From VBDM01 sp964430565 (GTDB lineage Bacteria > Pseudomonadota > Gammaproteobacteria > Burkholderiales > SG8-39), in NCBI GenBank assembly GCA_964430565.1, contig CAYSFD010000056.1, positions 43,325 to 107,324 of the forward strand: a stretch of 64,000 nucleotides of DNA, in the 5' to 3' direction. This document shows, piece by piece, positions 17,154 to 25,039 of this stretch (position 1 is its first letter; each line of letters begins with the position of its first letter). The notes under the pieces were generated by a model, which was not told the origin of the DNA, searched no databases, and saw only the letters and a program-made list of their open reading frames with translations. The translations under genes were made by a program, and so were the position numbers.

Positions 17154-18022
17154 GATTGCGAATCCTTTGGTTTCTGCGACGTCATGTCTTCCTCGAAGTA
17201 ATAAATGCCGATTCCAGTGCGCACTCGTCCGGTTCCGCTCGTCCCCGAATGCGTATCGCGGTCGTGTTGCGACAGCCACTTGTCGAGCCGTTCGAGCAGC
17301 GTCTGCGCCTGGGCGTTGCTCAGGCGGCGAAACTCCTCCAGGGCTTCGACGGGGACGTTGTCGTACATCACCTTTCTCTGGAAGAACGGATTCGCGCTAC
17401 CGTGCTGAAGGTTGTGATCGATCGTCCCAACGAGGTCGGACACATCGGTCCCGAGTATGTTGAGCTTGTCGGCGTCGCTGCTTTCCGGAACATAAGCACG
17501 CGTCTTGAGCTGGAGGGTGCCGTCGCCGAGTTTCTCGACGACGCCTACGCGCAGCAGTTCGTCGAGAACGGCGCGAAACGGAATATCGCCGCTGAAGCGG
17601 CGCGCAAGGTCGGCGAAGCTCGCCTGCTCCGGCGATTCGCCGTCCTGCAGTGAGAGGGTTTTCGGATTACCGGTGGCGTCGGAAAAGTCCTTGTCGCGCA
17701 CCCAACCCGCGACCACGCGGGCGGCGCGGTTATAGCGCTCGCCCGCATCGCTGTCGTTCCCGGCGGGAGCCTCGAGCAGCCGCTGCACTTCCTTGCGCGT
17801 CAAGCCGGAAAGCAGGGCTATGCGCGAGACAGACTGTTTCTTTCCCGGAATGTGGAACTCGTTTGCCGCTACCTCTACATAGGCACGCTTGGCGATGTCC
17901 AGAAAAGCCTTGAAAGACATGTTGTTACGAAGGACGATCCGGAACATCGGATGAAGGATTCTCGCAAGCGCGGCCGCCAGGGCCTGGCCGACTCGGGGTC
18001 TGGAGGTTGATTTCCGTTGCAT
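17150..18022 (-). CDS. DUF6502 family protein, probable HTH regulator
   Basis: 290 residues from the ATG at 18022 (a TTG seven codons upstream is also in frame but lies inside the palindrome). It contains a helix-turn-helix-like segment (SVSRIALLSGLTRKEVQRLLEAP), a central region with GDIPFRAVLDELLRVGVVEKLGDGTLQLKTRAYVP that looks like a winged-helix wing, and a C-terminal helical tail repeated in the following mini-ORF. I recognise it as DUF6502-like; function unknown, DNA binding is inferred. It opens a unit of three genes joined by ATGA overlaps, and a 22 bp perfect inverted repeat abuts its start. Confidence 0.75.
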   Translation of the reverse strand: MQRKSTSRPRVGQALAAALARILHPMFRIVLRNNMSFKAFLDIAKRAYVEVAANEFHIPGKKQSVSRIALLSGLTRKEVQRLLEAPAGNDSDAGERYNRAARVVAGWVRDKDFSDATGNPKTLSLQDGESPEQASFADLARRFSGDIPFRAVLDELLRVGVVEKLGDGTLQLKTRAYVPESSDADKLNILGTDVSDLVGTIDHNLQHGSANPFFQRKVMYDNVPVEALEEFRRLSNAQAQTLLERLDKWLSQHDRDTHSGTSGTGRVRTGIGIYYFEEDMTSQKPKDSQS

Positions 18023-18023
18023 G

Positions 18024-18045
18024 ATTTGGGAAAAATATCCCAAAT
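18024..18045 (-). promoter_or_regulatory. Operator-like inverted repeat at the DUF6502 start
   Basis: ATTTGGGA (18024-18031), 6-bp spacer, TCCCAAAT (18038-18045): a perfect 8+6+8 palindrome lying 1 bp upstream of the DUF6502 start codon. Binding here would block transcription or the ribosome-binding region. Autoregulation by the HTH protein encoded downstream is an inference. Confidence 0.6.
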
Positions 18046-18162
18046 AAAGGTGTTTGTCAAGCCCTACCGCCTAAGGCGGTATCGGGCGAATCGCGGCAGG
18101 GCTGGGTGCGGGATTGTGGCCAAGGCCTCTGTGCCAGATTCCGCGCAAACGGCGAATCCGCC

Positions 18163-18176
18163 TTGAGCAAGGTCAA
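18163..18176. promoter_or_regulatory. FNR/ANR-like site
   Basis: TTGAG-CAAG-GTCAA, compared with the Crp/Fnr-family consensus TTGAT-N4-ATCAA: a symmetric match with the two inner positions changed. It lies in the divergent region between DUF6502 and phaC, about 270 bp upstream of the phaC -35 box, so control of phaC from here would need an undetected upstream start. The position fits DUF6502 control about as well. Confidence 0.35.
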
Positions 18177-18433
18177 ATGCGCGCGAGATCGGTCGACACG
18201 ATGGGGTTGCGGCCCAATCGAGAAGAGGTCTATTCCGCGAACTTACTGCGGAACCCGGCTGGCGCGACTACGCACACAATCATCGCTGCGCAAGAAGTCG
18301 GCCCAAGGTTTCCAGCAAACGCTCAGGTTGCCGCTTCTGATCAGGCGGCTCACCCGTAGGTTACACGGAATGCAGAAATCCCTTGTCGAGGCAATCGGTT
18401 AGATCCGCTCAGCCGGGGCTAAGGCATCCTGCC

Positions 18434-18463
18434 TTGACTTCGTCAATTGTGCGGTGCAATAAT
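18434..18463 (+). promoter_or_regulatory. sigma70-type promoter of phaC
   Basis: TTGACT (18434-18439), 17-18 bp, CAATAA/AATAAT (18457-18463), ending about 43 bp before the phaC GTG. Good -35 box, moderate -10 box. Confidence 0.55.
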
Positions 18464-18506
18464 TCGCCGCCTTATCATATATTTCAATCTCTTGGGCATA
18501 AGCAAC

Positions 18507-20225
18507 GTGGCAGACACTACGCCATCTCCGGCCGATCCGTTCTCCGACGCCGCCCAGGCATTCCTCACGAATTTTCTCGGGTCGATGGGTGTCCCAGCCG
18601 ACTCCGAATTTGCCCGCTCCCTGCAATCCGTGGGTGTCGATGCCGCCAAGCTTGCTGCACTGCAGTCGCGCTGCGTTCAGCAGCATGCGGCGCTGTGGCA
18701 GTCAACGCTCACACGCGGGGCGGGAGGCGAGGCGGCTCCAGCGGCAGAGCCTGAAAGCGGTGACCGCCGCTTCTCTTCCGCGGAATGGCAACGAACCCCC
18801 TGGTTCGATTACTTGCGCCAGAGCTACCTCATCAATTCGCGCTTGCTTCTCGATTGGGTCGACAGCTCAAAGGCCGAGCCGCGCGCGAAAGAGCGTTTGC
18901 GCTTCATCGCGCGCCAGTTTGCCGACGCGATGAGCCCGGCGAATTTCGCCGCAACCAATCCCGAGGTGCTGAAGCTCGCGCTGGAGACGCAGGGCGAGAG
19001 CCTTACCCGGGGCATCCGCCAGCTTGTCCAGGACGTGCACAAGGGGCGAATCTCGACGACCGACGAATCTGCATTCGAGGTCGGAAGGAATCTCGCAGTG
19101 ACCGAAGGCGCGGTGGTTTTCGAGAACGATCTGATCCAGCTCATCCAATACAAGCCGCTCACCCCGACGGTCTTCAGGCGACCGCTTGTGATGGTCCCGC
19201 CCTGCATCAATAAGTACTACATCCTCGATCTGCAACCGGAGAATTCCTTCGTCCGCTATGCGCTGGAGCAGGGCCACATGGTTTTCATGGTGTCCTGGCG
19301 CAACATCACCGAGGATCTGGGCGACTTCACGTGGGACGACTACATTGAGATAGGCGTGCTCAAGGCACTCGAAGTCGCACGCGCGATAGCGGGGACTGAA
19401 GAGGTCAACGCGCTCGGGTTTTGCGTCGGCGGGACGATGCTCGGCGCCGCACTCGCGGTGATGGCTGCGAACGGCGACAAGCGCGTGGAGAGCGCGACCT
19501 TTCTTGCTTCGATGCTTGATTTTTCCGATACCGGCGACATCGCACTGTTTATCGACGAGGCGAGCGTTGAGGCGCGCGAGGCGGCGATCGGCGGGGGCGG
19601 CATCATGTCCGGCACCGATATCGCGATGGCGTTCTCTGCGCTGCGCGCGAACGACCTGGTTTGGTCTTATGTGGTCAATAGCTATCTCAAGGGGAAGCAA
19701 CCCGAGGCTCTCGACCTGCTTTACTGGAATGCCGATTCGACCAATCTCCCCGGACCGATGTACTGCTGGTACGTGCGCAACACCTATCTCGAGAACCGCC
19801 TGCGCGAAGCGGAAAAAACAACGGTGCTGGGCGTGCCGGTGGATTTCGGCAAGGTTACGGTTCCGGCCTATGTGCTCGCCACGCGCGAGGACCACATCGT
19901 GCCCTGGCGCACCGCTTACCAAACGACGCAGCTCCTGAAGGGCGAGGCGCGCTTCGTTCTCGGGGCGAGCGGCCATGTCGCAGGGGTCGTAAATCCCGTA
20001 TCGAAAAACAAACGCAGCCACTGGGTGGGCGGAAGGCCGACGGTGGACCCGGAAGCGTGGCTCGCCGCTGCGACGGAAAGACCGGGAAGTTGGTGGGCCG
20101 ACTGGATCCAGTGGCTGGAGCGCTTTGGCGGCGGGAACGTCAAGGCGCCGGCGCGGCTCGGCAACTCGCAATTCAATCCGATAGAGCCCGCGCCGGGGCG
20201 ATACGTAAAGCACCGCATCGTATAG
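18507..20225 (+). CDS. phaC: Class I poly(3-hydroxyalkanoate) synthase
   Basis: Polymerises (R)-3-hydroxyacyl-CoA into PHA granules. From the GTG at 18507 the protein has 572 residues, in the class I range. The alpha/beta-hydrolase core carries the PHA-synthase lipase-like box GFCVGG (residues 304-309, nucleophile Cys306), the upstream PPCINKYYILDL motif, and the catalytic Asp/His regions REDHIVPW and GASGHVAGVVNP. The frame is open 20 codons upstream, but this start fits the family N-terminus and a purine-rich stretch. It is followed by two phaB genes and phaR; no phaA is seen here. Confidence 0.95.
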   Translation: MADTTPSPADPFSDAAQAFLTNFLGSMGVPADSEFARSLQSVGVDAAKLAALQSRCVQQHAALWQSTLTRGAGGEAAPAAEPESGDRRFSSAEWQRTPWFDYLRQSYLINSRLLLDWVDSSKAEPRAKERLRFIARQFADAMSPANFAATNPEVLKLALETQGESLTRGIRQLVQDVHKGRISTTDESAFEVGRNLAVTEGAVVFENDLIQLIQYKPLTPTVFRRPLVMVPPCINKYYILDLQPENSFVRYALEQGHMVFMVSWRNITEDLGDFTWDDYIEIGVLKALEVARAIAGTEEVNALGFCVGGTMLGAALAVMAANGDKRVESATFLASMLDFSDTGDIALFIDEASVEAREAAIGGGGIMSGTDIAMAFSALRANDLVWSYVVNSYLKGKQPEALDLLYWNADSTNLPGPMYCWYVRNTYLENRLREAEKTTVLGVPVDFGKVTVPAYVLATREDHIVPWRTAYQTTQLLKGEARFVLGASGHVAGVVNPVSKNKRSHWVGGRPTVDPEAWLAAATERPGSWWADWIQWLERFGGGNVKAPARLGNSQFNPIEPAPGRYVKHRIV

Positions 20226-20287
20226 CTCGCTCGCAATCACATCACGCCAATCGGAGCGCAAGCCGTACTTAAGGAGGCAATCCAACG

Positions 20288-21103
20288 ATGACGACCGCGA
20301 CAGCCGCAAAGCGTACGATCGCCCCGATGGACACGGGAGCCCCGCTGGGCGCCGGCAGCCCCGTTAAACAGCGCATCGCTTTTGTGAGCGGCGGCATGGG
20401 CGGAATCGGCACGGCCGTGTGCCGGCGCCTCGCGCGGAACGGCATGAAGGTCGTGGCGGGCTGCTTGCCCGGCTACGACAGGAAGGACGACTGGCTCGCG
20501 ACGATGCGAGGCGAGGGCCTGCAGGTGCACGCGGCCGAGGGCGACGTCGACGACTACGAATCCTGCGCCGACATGTTCTACCAGATCGGAACGGTGATCG
20601 GGTCCGTGGACATCCTCGTCAACAACGCCGGCATCACCCGCGATGGCATTTTCAAGCGCATGTCGCCCACCGACTGGTACGCCGTGATCAATACCAACCT
20701 GAACAGCGTATTCAACGTCACGCGCCAGGTGATCGAGGGCATGACGGAGCGCGGCTGGGGCCGCATTATCAACATTTCCTCTGTCAACGCACTGAAGGGC
20801 CAGTTCGGGCAGACCAACTACTCGGCGGCCAAGGCCGGCATGCACGGGTTCGCGAAGGCACTCGCGCAGGAAGTGGTAAAAAAGGGAGTCACCGTGAACA
20901 CGGTGTCGCCGGGCTACGTCGAGACCGACATGGTGCGGGCGATGAAGCCCGAAGTCCTCCGGTCGATTGTCGAGCAGATACCCATAGGGCGGCTCGCGCG
21001 GCCGGACGAGATCGCGAGCCTGGTTGCCTACCTCGCCTCTGAGGAGGCGAGCTACGTCACCGGGGCGAATATTTCGATCAACGGCGGCCTGCACATGGTG
21101 TGA
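20288..21103 (+). CDS. phaB: Acetoacetyl-CoA reductase, copy 1 (N-terminally extended)
   Basis: SDR enzyme that reduces acetoacetyl-CoA to (R)-3-hydroxybutyryl-CoA with NADPH. 271 residues; the Rossmann motif is GGMGGIG and the catalytic set is Ser (INISSVN) and Tyr/Lys (YSAAKAG). DILVNNAGITRD and the C-terminal GANISINGGLHMV are PhaB-like. It carries about 26 extra residues at the N-terminus compared with copy 2. AAGGAGG lies 11 bp before the ATG. It is clearly related to the next gene, so the two arose by duplication, though they have diverged in several stretches. Confidence 0.92.
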   Translation: MTTATAAKRTIAPMDTGAPLGAGSPVKQRIAFVSGGMGGIGTAVCRRLARNGMKVVAGCLPGYDRKDDWLATMRGEGLQVHAAEGDVDDYESCADMFYQIGTVIGSVDILVNNAGITRDGIFKRMSPTDWYAVINTNLNSVFNVTRQVIEGMTERGWGRIINISSVNALKGQFGQTNYSAAKAGMHGFAKALAQEVVKKGVTVNTVSPGYVETDMVRAMKPEVLRSIVEQIPIGRLARPDEIASLVAYLASEEASYVTGANISINGGLHMV

Positions 21104-21106
21104 GGT

Positions 21107-21189
21107 GTCATTCCCGCGTAAGCGGGAATCCAGGGCTTTGCTCGGACGACACTGGATTCCGGCTCGCGCTGCGCGCGTCCGGAATGACG
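21107..21189. repeat. Palindromic intergenic repeat between the two phaB genes
   Basis: The element starts GTCATTCCCGCGTAAGCGGG and ends with TCCGGAATGACG, giving TCATTCC/GGAATGA terminal inverted repeats with internal GGAATCCAG/CTGGATTCC-like pairing. This is a common dispersed palindromic repeat type in proteobacterial genomes. It separates the duplicated phaB genes and may lower transcription into the second. Confidence 0.6.
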
Positions 21190-21256
21190 AGGGCTCTGCG
21201 TTTGGTGCAATAATCCCGGATCATGAGACGAGCAAACTGAGGACGCGGAAGGAACC

Positions 21257-22000
21257 ATGGCAAAACGACTGGCGCTGATTACGGGCGGCATGGGAGGGCT
21301 GGGCGAAACGATCAGCACCAAGATGGCCGATGCGGGGTACGGCGTCGCGGTCACGTTCTCGCCCTTGAACAAGACAGCCGGTCAGTGGACCGCGGAGATG
21401 AAGTCGCGCGGCTACGAGTTCCGCGCCTATCCCTGCGACGTCGCCGATTTCGAATCGTGCAGAACTTGCGTCGAGGATGTGACGAAGAATCTGGGCCCGG
21501 TGGATATCCTGGTCAACAACGCCGGCATCACCCGCGACATGACGTTCAGGAAGATGGGCAAGGGCGACTGGGATGCGGTGCTGCGCACCAATCTCGACTC
21601 CGTGTTCAATATGACCAAACAGGTTTGCGACGGCATGGTCGACCGCGGCTGGGGGCGCGTGATCAACGTGGCCTCGGTCAACGGATCGAAGGGCGCGTTC
21701 GGGCAGACCAACTACTCGGCCGCGAAAGCCGGCATGCACGGCTTCACCAAGTCGCTCGCGTTGGAAGTAGCAAAGAAGGGTGTGACCGTCAACACCATCT
21801 CGCCGGGCTACATCGGTACCCGGATGGTAACTGCGATTCCTAAGGAAATACTCGACTCGAAGATCCTGCCGCAGATTCCCGTCGGTCGGCTTGGCAAACC
21901 CGAAGAAGTCGCCGGGCTGATCATTTATCTCTGCTCGGAGGAGGCGGCTTTCGTCAACGGGGCCAACATCGCCATCAACGGCGGCCAGCACATGGCGTAA
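21257..22000 (+). CDS. phaB: Acetoacetyl-CoA reductase, copy 2
   Basis: 247 residues, the standard PhaB length. NADPH-binding TGGMGGLG, DILVNNAGITRD, catalytic Ser in INVASVNGSKG and Tyr/Lys in NYSAAKAGMHGF, and C-terminal GANIAINGGQHMA. Same reaction as copy 1, feeding PhaC. Starts at an ATG after GGAAGGAACC. A palindromic repeat lies in the 153 bp gap upstream. The two copies may differ in substrate or in expression. Confidence 0.94.
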   Translation: MAKRLALITGGMGGLGETISTKMADAGYGVAVTFSPLNKTAGQWTAEMKSRGYEFRAYPCDVADFESCRTCVEDVTKNLGPVDILVNNAGITRDMTFRKMGKGDWDAVLRTNLDSVFNMTKQVCDGMVDRGWGRVINVASVNGSKGAFGQTNYSAAKAGMHGFTKSLALEVAKKGVTVNTISPGYIGTRMVTAIPKEILDSKILPQIPVGRLGKPEEVAGLIIYLCSEEAAFVNGANIAINGGQHMA

Positions 22001-22070
22001 GCGTACCGAACGAGCAAATCTCCAGTATCATGCACCGCAACATCCGCATTCAGTGAGGCTAGGTAATCCC

Positions 22071-22670
22071 GTGGCCAACCCCGCCAGACTGATCAAGAAG
22101 TATCCCAACCGCCGGCTTTACGACACCAAGACGAGCACCTACATCACGCTCGCCGACGTCAAGAAGCTCGTGCTGGAAGGGCAGGAATTCCAGGTGGTCG
22201 AGGACAAGACCAAGGACGACCTGACGCGGTCCATCCTCCTTCAGATCATCCTCGAAGAGGAAAACGGCGGTGCGCCGATGTTCTCCTCGGACATTCTCAC
22301 GCAGTTCATTCGCTCCTACGGCAACGCGATGCAGGGGATGCTCGGCCCCTACCTCGAGCGCAACATGCAGTTGTTCGGCGAGATCCAGAAGCGCATGCAG
22401 GAGCAGTCGCAGAAGCTCTACGGCGAGCCCGCCAAGCTCAACGAAGAGCTGTGGAAGCAGTTCATGGGCTTTCAGGCCCCAGCGATGCAGGGACTCGTCT
22501 CGGCGTACATGGATCAGAGCCGCAACGTGTTCCTGCAGATGCAGGAGCAGTTGCAGAACCAGACGCGCAACATGTTCTCCGGCTTCGCGATGCCAGGTTT
22601 CGGCGCACAGCCGGGTGGCGTACAGAAACCCGATGGCGATAAGACGCCGGGCGAGGGAAACAAGAGTTGA
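22071..22670 (+). CDS. phaR: PHA synthesis repressor/regulator PhaR
   Basis: Binds PHA and phasin promoters and represses until granules form. 199 residues from the GTG at 22071 (AGGCTAGG ribosome-binding site); an earlier GTG at 22053 is possible. The N-terminal PHB accumulation domain is unmistakable (RLIKKYPNRRLYDTKTSTYI followed by TLADVKKLVL, then DLTRSILLQIILEEE), then a helical PHB_acc repeat rich in Gln and Met (QFIRSYGNAMQGMLGPYLERN) and a flexible C-terminus. Confidence 0.96.
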   Translation: MANPARLIKKYPNRRLYDTKTSTYITLADVKKLVLEGQEFQVVEDKTKDDLTRSILLQIILEEENGGAPMFSSDILTQFIRSYGNAMQGMLGPYLERNMQLFGEIQKRMQEQSQKLYGEPAKLNEELWKQFMGFQAPAMQGLVSAYMDQSRNVFLQMQEQLQNQTRNMFSGFAMPGFGAQPGGVQKPDGDKTPGEGNKS

Positions 22671-22695
22671 AGTCCCGGAACGGCTTACAAGTCCG

Positions 22696-24030
22696 ATGTC
22701 TGCGGCACCCAAAGTAGGTTTTGTCTCTCTCGGCTGTCCCAAGGCGCTGGTCGATTCAGAGGGGATCCTCACGCGCCTGCGCGCGGAGGGCTACGCGATT
22801 TCGCCTTCGTACAACGGCGCCGACCTCGTCGTAGTCAACACCTGCGGCTTTATCGAGTCGGCGGTGCAGGAATCCCTGGATGCCATCGGCGAGGCGCTCA
22901 CGGAGAACGGTCGCGTCATCGTCACCGGCTGCCTCGGCGCCAAGGGCGACGTCGTCCGGAACACGCACCCGAAGGTGCTTGCGGTCACCGGCCCGCATGC
23001 ATTGGAGGCGGTGATGACGGCGGTACACGAGCATCTTCCCAAGCCGCACGATCCCTTCACCGATCTCGTCCCTCCGCACGGAATCAAGCTCACGCCGCGG
23101 CACTATGCGTACTTGAAAATCTCCGAGGGCTGCAATCATCGCTGCACGTTCTGCGTCATCCCGTCGCTGCGCGGCGATCTGGTGAGCCGCCCGATCGGCG
23201 AGGTCATGGCGGAAGCGGAAAATCTCGTCAAGGCGGGCGTGAAGGAGCTCCTCGTCATTTCGCAGGACACGAGCGCCTACGGCGTGGACCTCAAGTACCG
23301 CACCGGGTTCTGGGGCGGGCGGCCGCTCAGGACCCGCATGGGCGATCTGGCGACGGCGCTCGGAGAGCTGGGCGTATGGGTGCGGCTCCACTATGTCTAT
23401 CCCTATCCGCACGTGGACGACGTGATCCCGCTCATGGCGGAAGGGAAGATCCTTCCCTACATCGACGTGCCTTTCCAGCACGCGAGCCGCCGCATCCTGA
23501 AACTCATGAAACGTCCGGCGAGCGGCGAGGACAACCTAGAGCGTATCCGCGCCTGGCGCAGGATCTGCCCCGACATGACGATACGCAGCACTTTCATCGC
23601 GGGCTTCCCGGGCGAGACCGAGGCCGAATTCCAGGAGCTGCTCGACTTTCTGGATGAGGCCGAGCTCGACCGCGTCGGGTGCTTCGCCTACTCGCCGGTG
23701 GAGGGCGCGAAAGCGAACGATTTGCCCGACGCGCTCCCCGATCGGCTCCGCGAGGAACGCCGCGGGCGGCTGATGCAGGTCCAGGAAAAAATCAGCGCGA
23801 GGCGTCTGAAGCGCAAGGTCGGGAAGACCGTGAAGGTATTGGTGGATGAAGCGAAGCCGGAGGGCGCCGTCGGTCGTTCGTCCGCCGACGCTCCGGAAAT
23901 CGACGGAGTCGTTCATATCGAAAGCACGAGCAAACTCGCGCCGGGGGAATGGGCCCTGGTGAAAGTGTTTGGTTCCGACGCCCACGACCTGTTTGCGCGT
24001 CCCGTCGCTTCCCGGCAGCTCGCGGCATGA
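22696..24030 (+). CDS. rimO: Ribosomal protein uS12 methylthiotransferase RimO
   Basis: Radical-SAM enzyme that methylthiolates an Asp of ribosomal protein S12. 444 residues from the ATG at 22696 (MSAAPKVGFVSLGCPKALVD), the normal RimO start and length. N-terminal UPF0004 domain (VVVNTCGFI), radical-SAM CxxxCxxC motif in SEGCNHRCTFCVIPSLRG, and C-terminal TRAM domain. The open frame upstream overlaps phaR and is not coding. It lies 25 bp after phaR. Confidence 0.96.
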   Translation: MSAAPKVGFVSLGCPKALVDSEGILTRLRAEGYAISPSYNGADLVVVNTCGFIESAVQESLDAIGEALTENGRVIVTGCLGAKGDVVRNTHPKVLAVTGPHALEAVMTAVHEHLPKPHDPFTDLVPPHGIKLTPRHYAYLKISEGCNHRCTFCVIPSLRGDLVSRPIGEVMAEAENLVKAGVKELLVISQDTSAYGVDLKYRTGFWGGRPLRTRMGDLATALGELGVWVRLHYVYPYPHVDDVIPLMAEGKILPYIDVPFQHASRRILKLMKRPASGEDNLERIRAWRRICPDMTIRSTFIAGFPGETEAEFQELLDFLDEAELDRVGCFAYSPVEGAKANDLPDALPDRLREERRGRLMQVQEKISARRLKRKVGKTVKVLVDEAKPEGAVGRSSADAPEIDGVVHIESTSKLAPGEWALVKVFGSDAHDLFARPVASRQLAA

Positions 24031-24116
24031 TCAAAGGAATACCCTTGGCACCGCTTGAAGTGTGGGTGGCGGGCGGCGTGCGTGCCGCTCCATGCGGGTC
24101 CTGCTAGATTCGTAAG

Positions 24117-25010
24117 ATGGCGCGCCGTCCCAAAATCGGTTTCGTCCTCGGCGCGGGCTCAGCGCGCGGCTGGGCGCATATCGGCGTTTTGCGCGCGCTT
24201 ACCGAAGAGGGCATCAAGCCCGATTTCATCGCGGGCTGTTCGGTGGGCGCCCTGGTCGGAGCGGCGTTTGCCGCGGGCCGGCTCGACCAACTGGAAGCCT
24301 GGGCGCTCGCGCTCGACTGGAAACGCATGCTGAGGCTCGCGGACTTCGGCCTGCGCGGCGGGCTCATCAGGGGCAGGCGCATGAGGGAGGTTTTCCGCGA
24401 GCAGTTCGTGGAGCGCAATTTCTCCGAACTGCCGGTGCAATTCGCCGCGGTCGCCACCGATCTTCACTCCGGACAGGAGATATGGTTGCGCGAGGGCAAA
24501 GTGTCGGATGCGATCAGTGCGTCGATCGCCGTGCCGGGTCTGTTTCAGCCGGTCCTCTACGAGGACCGTTTTCTGGTCGACGGAAGTGTGGTCAATCCGA
24601 TTCCGGTCTCGTTGTGTCGGGCGATGGGCGCGGACATCGCCGTCGCGGTGGATCTCGGCACGGATCTCGTGGGGCGTTACGTGCGCGACGACGACCGTGC
24701 CCCGACGCAGACCGCCCCGCAAGGTTTCATGAGCAGGTTTCTCTCGCGGTACGGAAGGGGGAGCGAACCGGAGTCGGAGCCGCAGCCCGCTACGCCGTCG
24801 TTGATGGAAACGCTGATGGGCTCGATCAACATCATGCAGCTGCGGATCGCGAGGAGTCGCCTCGCGGGCGAGCCGCCCGACGTGTTGATCACGCCGCGGC
24901 TCGGCCACCTTGGCCTGCTCGACTACCACCACGCGGAAGTCGCGATCGCCGAGGGGCGCGAAGCGGTCGCACGCGCGCTGCCCGCCATCCGCAACGCGAT
25001 TCCCGCTTAA
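24117..25010 (+). CDS. Patatin-like phospholipase (RssA-like)
   Basis: Predicted cytoplasmic or membrane-associated lipid hydrolase. 297 residues with the patatin oxyanion loop GAGSARGWAHIGVL, nucleophile motif GCSVG (Ser in GxSxG) and the second dyad residue in FLVDGSVVNPIP (Asp of the DG motif). A less conserved linker (about 190-240) precedes the C-terminal LITPRLGHLGLLDYH. Substrate unknown. 29 bp upstream of the histidine kinase, possibly co-transcribed. Confidence 0.9.
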   Translation: MARRPKIGFVLGAGSARGWAHIGVLRALTEEGIKPDFIAGCSVGALVGAAFAAGRLDQLEAWALALDWKRMLRLADFGLRGGLIRGRRMREVFREQFVERNFSELPVQFAAVATDLHSGQEIWLREGKVSDAISASIAVPGLFQPVLYEDRFLVDGSVVNPIPVSLCRAMGADIAVAVDLGTDLVGRYVRDDDRAPTQTAPQGFMSRFLSRYGRGSEPESEPQPATPSLMETLMGSINIMQLRIARSRLAGEPPDVLITPRLGHLGLLDYHHAEVAIAEGREAVARALPAIRNAIPA

Positions 25011-25039
25011 GTCGAAGGACCGGTCCTAGCCGGATTGCA

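Larger units (their letters stand above)
18046..18506. other. Long intergenic region between DUF6502 and phaC
   Basis: About 460 bp with no convincing gene; short open frames here lack a ribosome-binding site and recognisable sequence. It holds an FNR/ANR-like motif (18163-18176) and a sigma70-type promoter for phaC (18434-18463). I see nothing else I can name. Confidence 0.6.

Noticed and set aside
18106..18402. 98-codon frame in the DUF6502/phaC gap
   Set aside because: No ribosome-binding site, no recognisable sequence, overlaps the region holding the promoter and FNR-like site.
24040..24070. sigma54-like TTGGCAC before the patatin gene
   Set aside because: TGGCAC is present but the TTGC at the correct spacing is missing.
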